A stretch of 64,000 nt of DNA from Rachicladosporium sp. CCFEE 5018 (lineage: Eukaryota; Ascomycota; Dothideomycetes; Cladosporiales; Cladosporiaceae): contig KZ111140.1 of the NCBI GenBank assembly GCA_002077045.2, positions 1,769,497-1,833,496 on the forward strand, read 5' to 3'. Under the pieces are notes generated by a model, which had not been told where the DNA came from, searched no databases, and worked only from the letters and a program-made list of their open reading frames with translations. This document shows, piece after piece, positions 1 through 8,945 of this stretch. The position numbers and the translations under genes are program-made. Within the stretch, counting starts at the first letter, position 1. Every line of letters starts with the position of its first letter.

Positions 1-562
1 AATGTTCTCCGGGTTCGAAAGGCTGTAGACAGGCCAGTCGGGAGTCTTTGCGAGACCCGATAGCTTGCCTTGCGAGAAGTTCGGGTTGCCATCATGAATG
101 AAGCTTGCCCAGCTGCTGCTCATCAAGAAAGCGAGGTCGGTGTATGTCTGCGGCTTGCCTGCAAATGGAGGCAGCGAACCCCAAGGATAGCCGTAGCCAA
201 GACCCTGTAGGTTGTCGAAGACAAACGCGACTTCCTGGAAGTGAGCAACAATGGTGAGGCCGTTGGGAAGGGTATTGAAGCGGTAGCTGTAGGCAGGTAC
301 GCCATACTCGGTCCAAGCTTCGACAGCGCCACTGTGAATTCGTCAGCATTTGTACAAGAGACGGCACAAAGGGACAATACTGACCGACGGTTGGCGATGA
401 AGACAAGATCTCCGTAGTATGCCTATTGATAGTATGTCAGTGAGTGCGCAACATCCAGATGATAGATAAACATACGTTTGTGCGGCGTTGCTGTGCATCA
501 GCATCGGATGAAGCTGGCCCGCTTTCCTGAACGCTGGGGATGAAGTACTCCGGCTCAACTGG
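1..562 (-). CDS. Type-B carboxylesterase/lipase, C-terminal part (partial at both ends)
   Basis: Reading the minus strand and splicing two short introns (423-475 and 332-384) gives a continuous 3' coding part with exons 476-562, 385-422 and 1-331. Phases agree across both junctions. The product contains AWTEYGVPAYSYRF, then HFQEVAFVF and a later YTDLAFLMSSSWASF segment. This is the pattern around the catalytic histidine and the C-terminal helices of fungal type-B carboxylesterases (alpha/beta hydrolases that cleave carboxylic esters and are often secreted). The N-terminal half, with the nucleophile serine, would lie in or beyond the N gap at 563. The 3' end runs off the window. No duplicate copy is visible. 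The family call is fairly sure; the substrate is unknown. Confidence 0.75.
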
Positions 563-662
563 NNNNNNNNNNNNNNNNNNNNNNNNNNNNNNNNNNNNNN
601 NNNNNNNNNNNNNNNNNNNNNNNNNNNNNNNNNNNNNNNNNNNNNNNNNNNNNNNNNNNNNN
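563..662. other. Assembly gap (100 N)
   Basis: Exactly 100 N, the usual placeholder for a gap of unknown size. The genes on both sides are cut at the gap: the carboxylesterase loses its N-terminus and the PHD protein loses its N-terminus. Their adjacency is therefore a scaffolding statement, not a sequenced one. Confidence 0.98.
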
Positions 663-1236
663 TCGCCCTCATGTCTCACTTGGTGCCCTGCCCACCGCTG
701 CCTCAAGTCTTCGCCAATCTTCTCTTGGGCCTGGAACGCCGAAAGCCAGCACTCCTGTTCCAACGTCCACATCTTCCCGCGCCGGCTCAGCGCAGCCACC
801 TCAGAAAGCTGGCGCCCCGAAGAGAGCACCCACGTCCAACGCCTCAGCCAGGAGACCACCTCCGACCCAGCCAACTCGTAAGCGAATACGTACCAGTAAC
901 CTTTCCGGCCCGCCCAAGAAAGGGGACCGCCGCCGTACTCTCGCTCGCCGCTCTGGAACCCCATCATCGCACTCCCCTTCACTCTCACCCACGCCTTCAG
1001 ACCTCGCTGCCTCCAACTTAGCTCGTCAAGCTGACGGTGCAGCAGGGTCGGAGGAGGACGACGCCGAAGAGGGTGATGATGCGCTGTACTGCTTCTGTCA
1101 GAAGGTCAGTTTTGGCGACATGGTGGCTTGCGATAACGATGCGTGTAAGTACATGTGGTTCCACTGGAGTTGTGTTGGGCTCGCGGAGACGCCGACAGGA
1201 GAGTGGTTCTGTCCGGATTGTAGGAAGGGCAAGTAA
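663..1236 (+). CDS. ING-family PHD-finger protein, C-terminal part
   Basis: The open frame from 664 to the TAA at 1234-1236 begins inside a Ser/Pro/Lys/Arg-rich linker. It passes an acidic stretch (SEEDDAEEGDD) and ends in one PHD zinc finger. The finger has the Cys4-His-Cys3 order: CFC, then CDNDAC, HWSC and CPDC. The DALYCFC start and the FHWSCVGL core are characteristic of ING-type (Yng1/Pho23-like) PHD fingers. These read histone H3K4 methylation inside histone acetyltransferase or deacetylase complexes in the nucleus. Only the last ~190 residues are present, and the N-terminal ING helical domain is lost in the gap. No intron is needed in this part. Which of the fungal ING paralogues it is cannot be told. 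Confidence 0.8.
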
Positions 1237-1704
1237 GGAGGACGGGTTAGTAGTATCTGGATGACCATTGCGATATCTGGCAAATCGCCTGGCCCCGACT
1301 TACCCATGATCGATGTCAGTGTGCACTCCTGCTTTTGACAGTCGCTCTGCTCATCATGGTGCACTATTGTCACGTCCCACTCCGTCTCAGACGGACTCAG
1401 TGCACATTTAGTCGGTGCGTTTGCTTAGGTGATGCCACCATACAAAGACTGACATATGAACGGCATTCACGAGGTCGTCGCTCGTCGCTGTGGCAGCGAG
1501 ATTGCACAAGCACGAACAATGACACGTCGAGCCTCAGAGTGTACTTCACTTGCATCTGCTGCCCGGCGGCTGGTCCCTTCTCTCAGCAGTCCGCTTCGAA
1601 CCGCAACTCGCCATGCGCAGCTCCCTCAACCACTACCCCCGGTTACGGACCTGACGGATCAGTACCACTCCCCGGCAGCCTCAACTGATCCTAAGGCGTC
1701 GACA
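1237..1704. other. Intergenic, no supported gene
   Basis: Between the PHD gene stop and the ATG of the next small gene. A frame stays open from ATG 1456 into that gene's first exon, so a longer N-terminus is possible. The composition of that extension (Ser/Thr/Pro-rich, no recognisable domain) does not argue for it. Nothing else is supported. Confidence 0.5.
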
Positions 1705-2093
1705 ATGCACAAGCTTGAGCACGACGCCATCCTCATCTGCGCCTGCGAAGAGGTACGTCACCCCTTTCTTCCCTTCTCCCTCTTAGTCTCCATCAGACAA
1801 ACCCGACTGACGGTAAATCACAGCGTTGGCGCCTCCGCCTCGATCTCCCCAAACCCAACACCGCTACATACCACTACCTCACAGCTGTCATTAGAGAGCG
1901 TACGTACATTTACCACGCACCCTAGTGTCCCCTTTGACGCATCGACGTGAAGGTGACACTGCTGAGACAGCATAGGTACTCCAGTGGGGCTGAGGTTGAT
2001 AGTTGTGCGAGGCTACACGATGGCGGGAAGGTTATTAGGTTCGGGGATCGCTTCGTGGAGTGGAGGAATGTGTATGAATTTGCGATCTTGTAG
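1705..2093 (+). CDS. Small hypothetical protein (about 81 aa), first of two related genes
   Basis: Proposed exons are 1705-1752, 1824-1903 and 1976-2093. Both introns have GT-AG ends and the phases agree, giving 81 residues. I chose the second GT of the tandem GTACGTAC donor because only that junction keeps the downstream frame open through the segment LHDGGKVIRFGDRFVEW. I recognise no family. The best support is internal: a second gene about 0.9 kb downstream encodes a similarly patterned peptide with an intron at the matching place (RWRLRLDL.../YHYLTAVIRER against GWRVRIDL.../WQYLTTRIIDR). The start could be upstream at ATG 1456 in the same frame. Function unknown. Confidence 0.45.
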
Positions 2094-2694
2094 GAGGAGG
2101 TTGGGGCTATGGAGCATGACTAGCGATCTGCGGAGTGGAGGTTCTGGGGATCCGCGCGACCGGCAATGCTGATTGATAGCTGTTGATGGACAGCGTCCTC
2201 GACTGGCCGTAATCTGGACGGGTACCGGGCGAGTGGGTTCAATTTAAAGGAAGCGTATGTCGACGTTCGCCTACGATCTTCCAGGAATTACAGATAAAGC
2301 GATCCCGCTGATGGACTAGAAGCTCGTCTTTACATCTCGACATAACTCAGACCTCACGAGGAATTCGTACCTCTTAGTCCGCCGCAAGGCAAGAGCACTT
2401 CACTCTCCCCTCATCGCCCTCCAGCGGCATGGGGCTCTGCGGAATCGAAACCGATGCTTCTAACATGCGGACTGTTGAAGGTCTGGCTATGAGACCGATC
2501 CACCGCATACTTCACACCTCCTGCGATCCTCCCGCCCTCGAACATCAATCACGTCTCCTAGCTAAACAATAGCGTGGGACGACGACAATGCATCCCCTCG
2601 CATTGAACGTGTGCCTCCAGATCGCTCACGGCATGGCATTCCACTTCTACGACGCTACCGCTTGACAGCCACCACATCTAATATATGCGCTCAG
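2094..2694 (+). other. Intergenic, possible 5' part of the next small gene
   Basis: No long open frame. An ATG at 2588 opens a short frame (MHPLALNVC...) that may be the first exon of the following gene, since the paralogue begins MHKLEHDAILICAC. The connecting donor is not clear, so I leave it outside the gene call. Confidence 0.35.
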
Positions 2695-2991
2695 GGCTGG
2701 CGCGTGCGCATCGACTTGAAGCGCGATTATGGGCACGAGTGGCAGTATCTCACCACGAGAATCATTGATCGTTAGTCTATCACCACAATACCCCCTATCG
2801 CGCGACCGCATGGTTTACCTGGCGACCGGAAGCGCAAATGCTGACGCGCACTGACACTAGGCGACCATGAAGGGCTTTTGCTGAACCATGGGCGCGGCCA
2901 TTGTCCGGAAGTTAGGGTGCTGCGATTGCCTGGTCGGCTGTTGAAGTATGGAGCTATCTCGGAGGAGTCGGTGTTCACGGAGTGTTGGTAG
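2695..2991 (+). CDS. Second small hypothetical protein, paralogue of the 1705-2093 gene (5' end unresolved)
   Basis: Exons 2695-2770 and 2861-2991 join in phase across a GTTAGT...CTAG intron and end at TAG 2989-2991. Upstream, CAG at 2692-2694 looks like an acceptor. The peptide GWRVRIDLKRDYGHEWQYL followed by TTRIIDR, then VRVLRLPGRLLKYG, follows the same hydrophobic-basic pattern as the gene at 1705-2093 and carries its intron at the same point (after I-I-D-R against I-R-E-R). This suggests an old tandem duplication. The first exon is uncertain, so it may be a pseudogene. It is not represented in copy B, which begins further downstream. Confidence 0.35.
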
Positions 2992-3180
2992 ACGAGAATC
3001 TTGGATCGTTGCGCCAGAATAGGAGAGGATGGTGGCAATGGACTATTGTATACGATCAGATTGCTATTTCGACAATGGCCACAGAACAAAACGCTCTTCT
3101 CACCGGCCATGCATGATACAACCATGTTCTGATTATTTGGAAACAAACGCCGCTGCTCAATACGCTCGAATACAATCGAC

Positions 3181-4659
3181 CTAAGCCAAACCCACGCTCG
3201 CCATAGACCTCCGCCAAATCTCACTACCCATAGCCCGTCTAGTCCCTGCAGTCCGGCTAGCAGCGTCCTTATTCTCCGCGGCTCGTCTAAGGAGGTAGTT
3301 CAGACATTGCTCCATAGTCCCCCAGTTCGTGGCTTTGAACACCCTCTCGCTTTGTTCCTTCTCACTGTCGCCTTTGTTCGAAGCGATCAACGACATGGAT
3401 ACTTCGTCTGCCATGCCTTGCAGCTGAGCAAAGACCAAAGGCGTGTGAGGTGTGGAGGAAGCACTCTGAGATTTGCGGAGAGATTGCGCGAGGTTGACAG
3501 TCTCAGCGTTGTGCGTCGCTAGCATGACGTTTGTCTCTGGCCAGGCCGTTGTCGGGAAGGAGGAATCGAATGGTCGGAGAACATCGTTATACTTCCGTTC
3601 GATGAGCGCAGACATGATGCCATTGTAAGCTGCGTGCGTGGCTTCGATGCTAGGTTGGATCAGCTCTCTTGGCTCGGACGATAAGTACGCCCCTCTGACC
3701 AGTTTCGCACAATGAGTGAAGTTCTCCCGTCTCGCGAAGTCCAAATGACGTGCCAAGTGCACAGGAGTCTGGTGTAGATAGCACTGATAGGTGTTATAGA
3801 TCACGCCTCGACCCTTGCGGTTGTACTCCCTTTGTAATTTGATCGTCCAGGAATGGTATCCGTCCAGATTCCACGTTTCCTCAGCCGATGGCAACAAAGC
3901 CAGATCCTTTGCCGCAGCAGCTTTACAGACAGCGTGCATAGCCTCATCCATGATTTTACTCGGCGTCTTTTGCGCTGCACAAAGTCGCAGTGCTGCTGGT
4001 CCCATGCCACTCCACTTCATAGCCACGAAGTCGCCTTCCTGTGCCATTGAGACAGAGTCAAGCATGCCTTTCTTCCATGTCGCAACATCTTCGACCTCGT
4101 TACCTTCAGCATCCTTGAGTACTTCGAGCGCATACTCTAGAATCACGCCAGCGTAGCCTTGTTCTCGCAGTTCCTGACAGATCTTGCGCACGTCTGCTGG
4201 GTTAGGGCCGACGCAGAACTGCTTGAAGAATGTTTCCAGCAGTATCGCGCGGGCTATGGGGTTGCGTTCGAGGCTGAAGAGGAGAGACTTGCTGTCTAGC
4301 ATGTGGCGAAGTATGCTTGAGGAAGCGCCGAGCAGGGCTGGAGATGAGGAGATGGCGGTTATGAGGTAGGTCCGCAGAACCTGAGATAGAGGAAGAGTGC
4401 TGAGGCAAGAGGTTTCGTTGCGTTTCAACGTGGTGCGCGAGCTCGTTCCTGGTGGGTGGACCTGTCCAGTCGTAGGTACTGTCTGTATCGATGGTAGAAT
4501 CGCGCTTTGAGAGCCTCCGACCTGAGATGAATGGATTCGTCGCTTTGCTGTTGTATGCTTTCGTCTTTGTGGTATGATCGTTACTGGTGCTACGGGCGCG
4601 TATCTCGTTGATGACTTGACAGCATCGAGAAACACCGGTACTGGCACCACAGGCTTCAT
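3181..4659 (-). CDS. PUT1: Proline dehydrogenase (proline oxidase), mitochondrial
   Basis: Encodes an FAD-linked proline dehydrogenase of about 492 aa, the first step of proline catabolism (proline to pyrroline-5-carboxylate, electrons passed to the respiratory chain) in the mitochondrial inner membrane. Family hallmarks in order are GVIYNTYQCYL, KLVRGAYLSSEP, MLATHN, FAQLQGMADEVS and the C-terminal YLLRRAAEN. The first ~50 residues are rich in Arg, Lys, Ser and Thr and lack acidic residues, as in a mitochondrial presequence. I start at ATG 4657-4659. The same frame is open to ATG 4800, and a GTAAGT...CTCCAG intron between them would splice in frame, so a short 5' exon starting at 4800 is an alternative. 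Copy A is intact; copy B is cut by the gap. Regulation by proline is usual in fungi but not visible here. Confidence 0.9.
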   Translation of the reverse strand: MKPVVPVPVFLDAVKSSTRYAPVAPVTIIPQRRKHTTAKRRIHSSQVGGSQSAILPSIQTVPTTGQVHPPGTSSRTTLKRNETSCLSTLPLSQVLRTYLITAISSSPALLGASSSILRHMLDSKSLLFSLERNPIARAILLETFFKQFCVGPNPADVRKICQELREQGYAGVILEYALEVLKDAEGNEVEDVATWKKGMLDSVSMAQEGDFVAMKWSGMGPAALRLCAAQKTPSKIMDEAMHAVCKAAAAKDLALLPSAEETWNLDGYHSWTIKLQREYNRKGRGVIYNTYQCYLHQTPVHLARHLDFARRENFTHCAKLVRGAYLSSEPRELIQPSIEATHAAYNGIMSALIERKYNDVLRPFDSSFPTTAWPETNVMLATHNAETVNLAQSLRKSQSASSTPHTPLVFAQLQGMADEVSMSLIASNKGDSEKEQSERVFKATNWGTMEQCLNYLLRRAAENKDAASRTAGTRRAMGSEIWRRSMASVGLA

Positions 4660-5508
4660 ATTGAGAGGTCCCTGTATGAACGCGAACGACAGGAACTTGG
4701 GAGAAGCTGGAGAGGAGAAATTGGGATTGTCGCCACAAAGACAAAGAGAACACTTACGCGTCGATGATATACGTACAGTACCTATCCCAGCATTCGGCAT
4801 TCATTAGAGTGAGCACAGCAGAGCCGGCGATTGTCGATGAGCTTATCATCGTTATCTCGCCTTCTGGTGGTCAATGTCAGGAAGAGGACGCGGTTACGAT
4901 CGGCTTCTTCTGTGTGACTTCAAGCCCCACCAAAACACCCCCACCATGTGATCGTGCCGTTGTCGGGCACGGGATCTGGCCGGCGTCGGGATGCCAAGAC
5001 GCTTTGTTCGTGAACGTCAGCTTGACCGCGACTCGAAGACCGTACGAGATGCGTCCGGTCAAGATACGGCAGCTTGTACATCCTTCTATCTACATGGAGC
5101 ATACCGGTGTAAAAGCTCGCGTCTTGATGGACCACAGACGACAGCTCGCACAATCACAGGCACGGGAGGGGACAGTGATTAGCGGTACGAGTTGATCTAT
5201 ACAGTGTTATCTCATCTACACAAGACCTCAACTCATCAGATCCATCATCTCCTTCATTTCCTTTGACTGTCACATCGCTAAGATCTCAGCTCCTTGAGCT
5301 CGACGAGCAAGAGATTGTGTAGTAAGCAGATGTTGTTGATCTAGGCAGACTCTCCCACGCTCAGCCCATTGATGAAGGACTGGAGCGTTTCGATCAGATA
5401 CCCATTTCAGAGAGCCTGCCATTGCCGCATGTGGTGGCAGGAATGTCCGCCGTGTGTTTTGCTGTCTTGCGTAGAGCAACGAGCCAGACAGCAATGCATT
5501 TCACGGCG

Positions 5509-6090
5509 TTTCGATCTCGGGCGTAGCGTTTGAGTCTGTCGCAACCGTGGATGACATCTTGCCCGAAGGCAGATCCATGTTGCTCAGCGTGCTCAGGCAG
5601 CGCACCAGGGGAATGGTATTACAAGCTGAGGATGCGAAGGTGATCTGTTGAAAGCGCATATGCTATGCGAAAATGTGCGCAGGGAATATTTTAGCCTTGT
5701 GTGCAAGATATCCAAAGGACAGACAAAATTGGGAATGAAGCTGCGTCAATTTGATCTTGGGCGTAGCGTTGAAGCCTGTCGCAACTGTGGATGTGAAAGC
5801 GCCCGGAGGCAGATCAAGGTTGCTCAGCGTGCCCAGCCGGAGAAAAGGAGGTATACTGAAGATATGAATCGTCAGAAGAAGAGAAAAAGCTGACCTACCA
5901 ACAACGCATCTGCTATGCGAAAATGTCCGCAGTGAATCTACCGATCTTGCGTGAGAGAAGTCCAAGGAACAGGCAAGAACGGGAAATGAAGCTGCGTTGA
6001 TTCGATCTTGGGCTCAGCGTTCAAGTCTATCGCAACCGTGGATGTCAGGATGTCCAAAGGCAGGTCAAGGTTGCTCAGCGCACCCTGTTC
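5509..6090 (-). repeat. Three diverged direct repeats, period about 240-250 bp
   Basis: Near-identical ~90 bp cores lie at about 5509-5600, 5749-5840 and 6000-6090. Each runs from TTCGATCTTGGGC-like through TCGCAACCGTGGATG to GGTTGCTCAGCG. The spacers between them also share TATGCGAAAATGTGCGCAG-like segments, so the unit is about 245 bp. Read on the minus strand the cores stay open and give LSNLDLP...STVA...NA.PKIE. The last one is preceded by a hydrophobic, signal-like start (MRIVVLFLVLSLSS, from 6141). Whether this was ever a secreted repeat protein is unclear. The same three units are in copy B near 35176, 35415 and 35667. Confidence 0.7.
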
Positions 6091-6754
6091 TAGGAAGGTG
6101 GACGAGAGGGAGAGTACGAGGAAGAGGACTACGATTCGCATTGGAGATGCAGATGTCAGCAGTCATTTCAATACCGGCCTGCGTGGCAGTGCCATCCAAG
6201 GCGGCGTCTGCTATGCTGCTATTCGATCTTCGAACGTCGCCTTCGTGCTCACACGATCCCGATGTGGCAGTGCCTGAAGGCCATCGAGACTGCGCGGCAT
6301 GTCCGACTTCCGCATGTGTGAAGTGCGAGGGGACAGAGCAAAGAAAGAAGGGAAGGAAAGCGGACGAGGATCTCGGCATCCGTGAAGAGATTGTGTTGCA
6401 CCGACTGCATGTATGCAGGGTATGTCGGCTTCCGAGACTGCGACGCCCTTGTCTGACGACGGAGGCACGACGGAGGCCGACGCACTTGCAAGGCAATCTG
6501 ACCATCTTCTGCCATGTCTAAGCTCTGCATTATAGACATTGCAATGCAGCGCAAATTATCGCCAGGTATGTGGTCTCATGGTGGAGATGGAAGTGGATGA
6601 AAGAATCCAAACAGAAAGACTCACTCACACCTGGTGTAGCTTGCATCACCGGGCCCTTCTATGCGGCATGACCAGTGGCTTTGGGCTGTCAGCGTGCTCA
6701 GTAGATCATCGCCACATGCATTGAAGCAAAGGCGATGATCTTACCCGTAGAGCG

Positions 6755-7490
6755 TGGCTTGGGTCTTTCTCGGGCGCAGCTTGGACGACATGATCATGGA
6801 GGAGTGACCAGGCCGCGTTCAAAGCCGCACCCTTGCAAACCATGTTCTCAAGGCTTTGTAGTGTCCACGTCTCGACTGGATACCGATGAAGAGCAAAGAA
6901 TCGAGTCAATCAGGAAAACGTACTTACCTCATTGCAGCCTGCAATCCCCATTGCGGTGTTGCTTTGGAATGTCCGAGCCAATAAGTGCGTCATAACCATG
7001 GCACGAAGGTCGGACCACATCCTACTGACAGACTGTGGCGCGACTGAGGTTGTTTTCGGGCACGTTTTGATAGACGACAAGGTCACGGGGAGATGACCAG
7101 GTCGGCTTCGAGTGTGTGCCCTGGCAAGCGATCTCTTTCGGCTTCATAACGTGCGTACGCTGCTTGGATCACGGCTTCTGAGGCGAAGAGCCGAATGGAA
7201 ATCCTCAGGCGTAGCCCAAATCTCTCTCGGACACGGCTTGAACGTCATGATCATGGAGGAGTGTGATCGTGCCGCCTGCAGTAGTCATTGATAAGTGTGC
7301 CCTTGCAAGCCATTTCGGATGGCTGTGTGTTGTCTGCGCACTTTTAGGAAACGACCGATGAGCTAGAGGTCGGTCACCAACTGATGGCGCGATGCTGATA
7401 TAGCTAATTCGATCTTGGGCACAGATTGAACGACACGATCATTGTGTGATCGAGCCGCCGCAGTAGTCATTGGAGTCTGTGCCCTTGCCT
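6755..7490 (-). repeat. Second set of degenerate repeats
   Basis: Segments near 6755-6845, 7216-7310 and 7400-7490 share TTGGGC-like starts, TTGAACG(A/T)CA(C/T)GATCAT and a GTGCCCTTGC end. On the minus strand these read as related peptides (LLHDHVVQAAPEKD, LLHDHDVQAVSERD, SHNDRVVQSVPKIE). Similarity is weak and frames differ between units, so I see a decayed array and not a gene. Confidence 0.45.
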
Positions 7491-8945
7491 GCTTGTCTTG
7501 ACAGGAGAGCCCTAAGGGCTCGACTTGGTCGGGTGGACTATGAGTGAAGAGGAGAAAGTCAGCGACAGCATCAACGACTCGAGAGTGAGCTGAGCATGGG
7601 TAGGAAAGGTAATATCATCGGAAGGACTGAAATCAGTTATGGCTCGCAGCCAAAACAGCAGCTTTGAAGTGAAGACCGAGGCAGCCACAGAGACGGCGTC
7701 GTGGTCAGTGGTCGTCGACGACGCGTTGATGTGGCCTTCGCGACGATGGTGAGTATGCTCTGTTCCGCTAGTCAGCTGCGTTCTCTTCGCAATTGATCGT
7801 TTTGCCTTCATTGTCGTGTTGACTGTAGCCGCCCAGGTAAAGCTGCATCGCATGACCACAAGCGAGCAGCCCTTACTGCTGACGGCGAGCGACGCTCAAG
7901 CTTGGAAGTGAGTGGGCTCTGCGTTGATCTTAGAATGGAGGGAAGGAAGAGGAGAATGATACGACGCATGGGACTCAATGAAGAGGCGAAGATCGATGGG
8001 ATCCGGAGATGTTGGTGGTGGAAGAGTGAGAGTGAGGAAGCGGAGCGAAGGCGAAGGAATCACAATGAGCGAAGAGCTGAGGCGTTTGGTATTGTCAAGA
8101 CCCACGAGGAAGCTCCGTTCGTGCCTGCCAACAACGACGATGATGCCAATGCATGTGATCATCCGCACAAGCGCTACGAGTGTCGACATTCTAGGCGAGA
8201 GGAACGGTATTTGATCATGTCGATCCGAGGGAACGATTGCAGGTACAATTGACAGAGCATAGGGACCGCTGAGTAGTTAATCGGTTGATCGATCGGTCAA
8301 TGATGAGCCAAAACAGCGGCAAAAATCGGTCAATGCTACAGCTTGAGAGGGAGACAAAGCACATAGCGCCTGCTGCAGTAGGATCGATAGTTGACGGACC
8401 TGAGCGTCGCTTCATCTCATTTATACAGCTATCTGTTCCATAGAAGCCACCAGCTCGACGTCGGAGATCAGTAGTGTCTAAGCAGTGGTCAGACTTCAAA
8501 TGTCAACGAAGTCATCACAATGAACGATCGCGAGCAACGTAGTAGACGTCAATCCCACATATCAAATCTACACGCACATTACGATCCGATCGATAGGTTC
8601 CAAATTTCGAAGCAGCCGCTCATATGCACTGTCACTCCTGATGCTTACCTTGGAAAGGCAGGTGATTCAGCTGGAGAGTCACTATTCTTACGAGCCCGAT
8701 ATTCCCGCGTACAAGTAGCACTATCACCAGACCAGGCTGAGAGCGGCGACGGCAGATAGTTGAAGAGCGTGCAAGCGAAAATCATGTACGGGGTCAGCGG
8801 GACGACAGAGATGGCATACAGTGGGATAGGCGCAGGGAGCGACCTTACGTGAGCATGCGGGTGGTAAAGCGTTAGGAGCGGAGCTGTACAGTATCTCCAA
8901 CAGGTGCGATATCCACATTCTCACAGTGCCAGCCATTCCACCTCC

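Larger units (their letters stand above)
4660..8945. other. Gene-poor region between proline dehydrogenase and asparagine synthetase
   Basis: About 4.3 kb with no gene I can support. Open frames are short and mostly fail to survive in copy B (34326-38631) or change amino acids more than silent sites. The stretch from ~5.5 to 7.5 kb contains degenerate direct repeats, described separately. On the minus strand around 6.5-7.2 kb there are good splice-like motifs (GTAAGT near 6927, GTAAGA near 6748, a pyrimidine-AG near 6523), but exon phases do not fit. Copy A also has a 1-bp insertion near 7199 and a TGA near 6912 relative to B. This could be a decayed gene or a non-coding transcript. Confidence 0.5.

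Noticed and set aside
4764..5195. 143-aa plus-strand frame upstream of proline dehydrogenase
   Set aside because: Copy B has indels relative to it (near 34730) that change the C-terminal frame; no motif recognised.
6249..6554. Long minus-strand frames over 6065-6554
   Set aside because: Copy B carries about 20 extra bases inside (near 36006-36025) that change the frame, and no domain is recognisable.
6706..7330. Possible spliced minus-strand gene with GTAAGT and GTAAGA donors
   Set aside because: Exon phases do not agree at two junctions, copy A has a 1-bp insertion near 7199 and a TGA near 6912. Kept only as a decayed or non-coding candidate.
7902..8252. 116-aa plus-strand frame (MEVSGLCVDLRMEGRKRRM...) open in both copies
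   Set aside because: Between copies, amino-acid-changing differences outnumber silent ones (about 9 to 4), and an equally long minus-strand frame overlaps it. Open length in a GC-rich, Arg/Glu-rich stretch explains it.
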